From positions 1,488,001 to 1,552,000 of the forward strand of contig NZ_JACHMC010000001.1 in the NCBI RefSeq assembly GCF_014204815.1: DNA of 64,000 nt, read 5' to 3'. Source of the DNA: Micrococcus flavus. Lineage in GTDB: Bacteria; Actinomycetota; Actinomycetes; Actinomycetales; Micrococcaceae. Under the pieces are notes generated by a model that saw nothing but the letters and a program-made list of their open reading frames with translations, was not told the origin of the DNA and made no database searches. The position numbers were made by a program, and so were the translations under genes. Below are positions 61,677-64,000 of the stretch, one piece after another; the first letter of the stretch is position 1; each line of letters starts with the position of its first letter.

Positions 61677-64000
61677 GTGCCAGAACTCACGTCCGACCGG
61701 CTCTCGCAGGAGTTCCCGGGCAACGAACAGCTCGTCGCCGAGATCTACCGGAAGTACCGCGAGGACAAGGGCGCCGTCGACCGGCAGTGGGCCCAGATCT
61801 TCGCCCGCCTCGAGGCCTCGCAGCCGGAGACGGCCCCCGCGGCCCCGGCGAAGAGGGAGGAGACGGCGGCGCCGCAGGCCCCCGCGACGACGTCCCCCGC
61901 CGCCCCGGCGAAGGGCACCGGCGGCCCCGTGAAGGAGACCGTCACCGAGCGTCCCGTCGAGCCGGGCGAGCCGAAGGCCGCCAAGAGGTCCGCCGCGCCG
62001 AAGTCCGCCGACCCCAAGGCCGCGCGCTCCCACGCCGCCGCCGTGCCCTCCGAGCCGGCCGCCGCGGACGAGGCCGCCGCCGAGGAGAAGAAGGAGAAGG
62101 CCACCGTCCTCAAGGGCATGGCCAAGGCGGTCGCCACGAACATGGACGCCTCGCTGTCCATGCCCACGGCCACCACCGTGCGCGACCTGCCGGCCAAGGT
62201 GCTGATCGACAACCGCACCGTGATCAACTCCCACCTGGCCCGCACCCGCGGCGGCAAGGTCTCCTTCACCCACCTGATCGGCTACGCCGTGGTGAAGGCC
62301 CTCACGGCGATGCCCGCCATGAACACCACGTACGAGGAGCGCGACGGCAAGCCCACCATGGTGGAGCCCGCCCACGTGAACTTCGGCCTGGCCATCGACC
62401 TGCCCAAGCCGGACGGCACCCGCGCCCTCGTGGTGCCGAACATCAAGGCCGCCGAGACCCTGTCCTTCCGCGGCTTCTGGGAGGCCTACGACGACCTCGT
62501 CAAGCGCGCCCGGGACAACAAGCTCACGATGGACGACTACGCCGGCACCACCGTCTCCCTGACGAACCCGGGCGGCATCGGCACCGTCCACTCCGTGCCG
62601 CGCCTGTCCAAGGGCCAGGCCTCCATCATCGGCGTCGGCGCGCTGACCTACCCCGCGGCCTTCCAGGGCGCGGCCGAGACCACGCTGAACGATCTGGCGA
62701 TCTCCAAGACCATCACGCTGACCTCCACGTACGACCACCGCGTGATCCAGGGCGCCGCCTCCGGCGAGTTCCTGAAGATCGTGCACGGCCTGCTGCTGGG
62801 CGAGGGAGACTTCTACGACGAGGTCTTCCGCGACCTGCGCATCCCCTACGAGCCCGTGCGCTGGGCCCAGGACGTGCAGGTCAATCCGGACGAGCAGGTG
62901 GGCAAGGTCGCCCGCATCCAGCAGCTCATCCACGCCTACCGCGACCGCGGCCACCTGCTGGCGGACGTGGACCCGCTGGAGTACCGGATGCCCTACCACC
63001 CGGACCTCGACATCCGCGAGCACGGCCTGACCCTGTGGGACCTGGACCGCCAGTGGCCCACGGGCGGCTTCGGCGGCGAGACCACGCTGAGCCTGCGCCG
63101 GATCCTGGGCGTGCTCCGCGACGCCTACTGCCGCACCGTGGGCATCGAGTACATGCATATCCAGAACCCGGCCGAGCGCGCCTGGTTCCAGGAGAAGCTG
63201 GAGCGCCCCTACAACAAGCCGACCCGTGAGGAGCAGCTGCGCGTGCTCGGCCGCCTCAACGCCGCCGAGGCGTTCGAGACGTTCCTGCAGACCAAGTACA
63301 TCGGTCAGAAGCGCTTCTCCCTCGAGGGCGGCGAGTCCCTGATCCCGCTGCTCGACTCGATCATCGGCGACGCCGCGGACGAGGGCCTCGACGAGGTCAC
63401 CATCGGCATGGCCCACCGCGGCCGCCTGAACGTGCTGACGAACATCGCCGGCAAGACCTACAGCCAGGTCTTCCGCGAGTTCGAGGGAGCCACCCCCGGC
63501 GGCGCCTCCGGCTCCGGCGACGTGAAGTACCACATGGGCACCGAGGGCACGTTCGTGTCCGACGCCGGCAACTCCACGCGGGTGTACCTCGCGGCCAACC
63601 CCTCGCACCTCGAGGCCGTGGACCCGGTCCTCGAGGGCGTCACCCGCGCTAAGCAGGACCGCCTGGCGGGCGAGGGCGACGGCGGCGAGTCCTTCCCCGT
63701 GCTGCCGATCCTGGTGCACGGCGACGCCGCGTTCGCCGGTCAGGGCGTGGTGACCGAGGTCCTGATGCTCTCGCAGCTGCCCGGCTACCGCACCGGCGGC
63801 ACGATCCACGTCATCGTGAACAACCAGGTCGGCTTCACCACGTCCCCGGCGGACGCGCGCTCCTCCGTCTACGCCACGGACGTGGCCAAGACGACCCAGT
63901 CGCCGATCCTCCACGTCAACGGCGACGACCCCGAGTCGGTGCTGCGCGTGGCGCAGCTGGCGTACGAGTACCGCCAGCGGTTCCACAAGGACATCGTCAT
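61677..64000 (+). CDS. kgd: Multifunctional 2-oxoglutarate decarboxylase/dehydrogenase, partial (3' end beyond window)
   Basis: About 775 of roughly 1220-1270 residues. N-terminal SucA-like helix (EQLVAEIYRKYREDKGAVDRQW), an Ala/Pro/Lys-rich linker at about 45-140, then an E2-type acyltransferase domain fused to E1 (KVSFTHLIGYAVVKAL, TNPGGIGTVHSVPRL, and TYDHRVIQGA with the catalytic His). The E1 part begins after about residue 400, with EGGESLIPLLD and MAHRGRLNVLTN of the thiamine-diphosphate enzyme. The E2-E1 fusion is the actinobacterial Kgd/OdhA design. GTG start after AGGAAGAGG. It needs TPP. Confidence 0.96.
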   Translation, partial: MPELTSDRLSQEFPGNEQLVAEIYRKYREDKGAVDRQWAQIFARLEASQPETAPAAPAKREETAAPQAPATTSPAAPAKGTGGPVKETVTERPVEPGEPKAAKRSAAPKSADPKAARSHAAAVPSEPAAADEAAAEEKKEKATVLKGMAKAVATNMDASLSMPTATTVRDLPAKVLIDNRTVINSHLARTRGGKVSFTHLIGYAVVKALTAMPAMNTTYEERDGKPTMVEPAHVNFGLAIDLPKPDGTRALVVPNIKAAETLSFRGFWEAYDDLVKRARDNKLTMDDYAGTTVSLTNPGGIGTVHSVPRLSKGQASIIGVGALTYPAAFQGAAETTLNDLAISKTITLTSTYDHRVIQGAASGEFLKIVHGLLLGEGDFYDEVFRDLRIPYEPVRWAQDVQVNPDEQVGKVARIQQLIHAYRDRGHLLADVDPLEYRMPYHPDLDIREHGLTLWDLDRQWPTGGFGGETTLSLRRILGVLRDAYCRTVGIEYMHIQNPAERAWFQEKLERPYNKPTREEQLRVLGRLNAAEAFETFLQTKYIGQKRFSLEGGESLIPLLDSIIGDAADEGLDEVTIGMAHRGRLNVLTNIAGKTYSQVFREFEGATPGGASGSGDVKYHMGTEGTFVSDAGNSTRVYLAANPSHLEAVDPVLEGVTRAKQDRLAGEGDGGESFPVLPILVHGDAAFAGQGVVTEVLMLSQLPGYRTGGTIHVIVNNQVGFTTSPADARSSVYATDVAKTTQSPILHVNGDDPESVLRVAQLAYEYRQRFHKDIV

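Overview
The window is about 73% GC chromosomal DNA from an actinobacterium, most likely a Micrococcus or a close relative in the Micrococcaceae. This is inferred from four things. The gene neighbourhoods are actinobacterial: rph / Rv1339-like hydrolase / murI / DUF2017 / clpS, nucS, and kgd. Rho carries an arginine- and aspartate-rich N-terminal insertion of the kind described for Micrococcus luteus Rho. GTG starts are common. Many genes have a TAnnnT -10 box only 6-7 nt before the start codon, which implies leaderless mRNA.

Layout, left to right. 1-13.1 kb: RNase PH (cut by the window edge), a metallo-beta-lactamase-fold hydrolase, glutamate racemase, DUF2017, ClpS, the NAD-salvage pair pncB-pncA, a DEAD-type helicase with DUF3039, an ABC exporter, a thioredoxin-fold/TPR protein, an AI-2E-type permease and a small Cys/His-rich protein. 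13.16-16.49 kb: a lower-GC transposon-like island inserted directly in front of nucS. 16.5-18.5 kb: nucS, a decayed nagA and DUF2550. 18.5-30.2 kb: the complete F-type ATP synthase operon (atpBEFHAGDC, leftward), preceded by an atpI-like gene, a WecA-type transferase, tsaC, prmC and prfA. 30.3-39.3 kb: rho, thrB, thrC, hom, lysA and argS, which form the aspartate-family amino acid block. 39.3-43.4 kb: remnants of thiF, thiO and thiE, a tRNA-Arg(CCG), thiD, a TPP riboswitch and thiC. 43.6-54 kb: a Tag-like glycosylase, a succinate-semialdehyde dehydrogenase, a long palindrome, thpR, putP, hrpA, a HIT protein and a sulfurtransferase. 54-57.3 kb: a Zur-type regulator and its zinc ABC transporter. 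57.3-64 kb: two CNNM/CBS membrane proteins, a GuaB1-type enzyme and the first 775 codons of kgd.

The standout is the island at 13169-16480. It is bounded by 23-bp terminal inverted repeats (21 of 23 matching) and by a perfect 6-bp target duplication, CCTAGA, which fits the CTAG-centred target known for IS481 elements. Inside are a divergent TetR regulator and short-chain dehydrogenase with a palindromic operator between them, an IS481-type DD(35)E transposase, and an AbiV-family (HEPN) abortive-infection gene. The last codons expected of the transposase are found in the right terminal repeat, 0.7 kb past the body of the gene. The abiV gene therefore appears to have been captured inside the transposase's own 3' end. 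The insertion falls in the -10 box of nucS, the mismatch-repair endonuclease. The duplication rebuilds the -10, but everything upstream is now transposon DNA.

Genome reduction is visible in two further places: nagA has lost its middle, its catalytic Asp and its reading frame, and the thiO-thiE divergent promoter region has been deleted.
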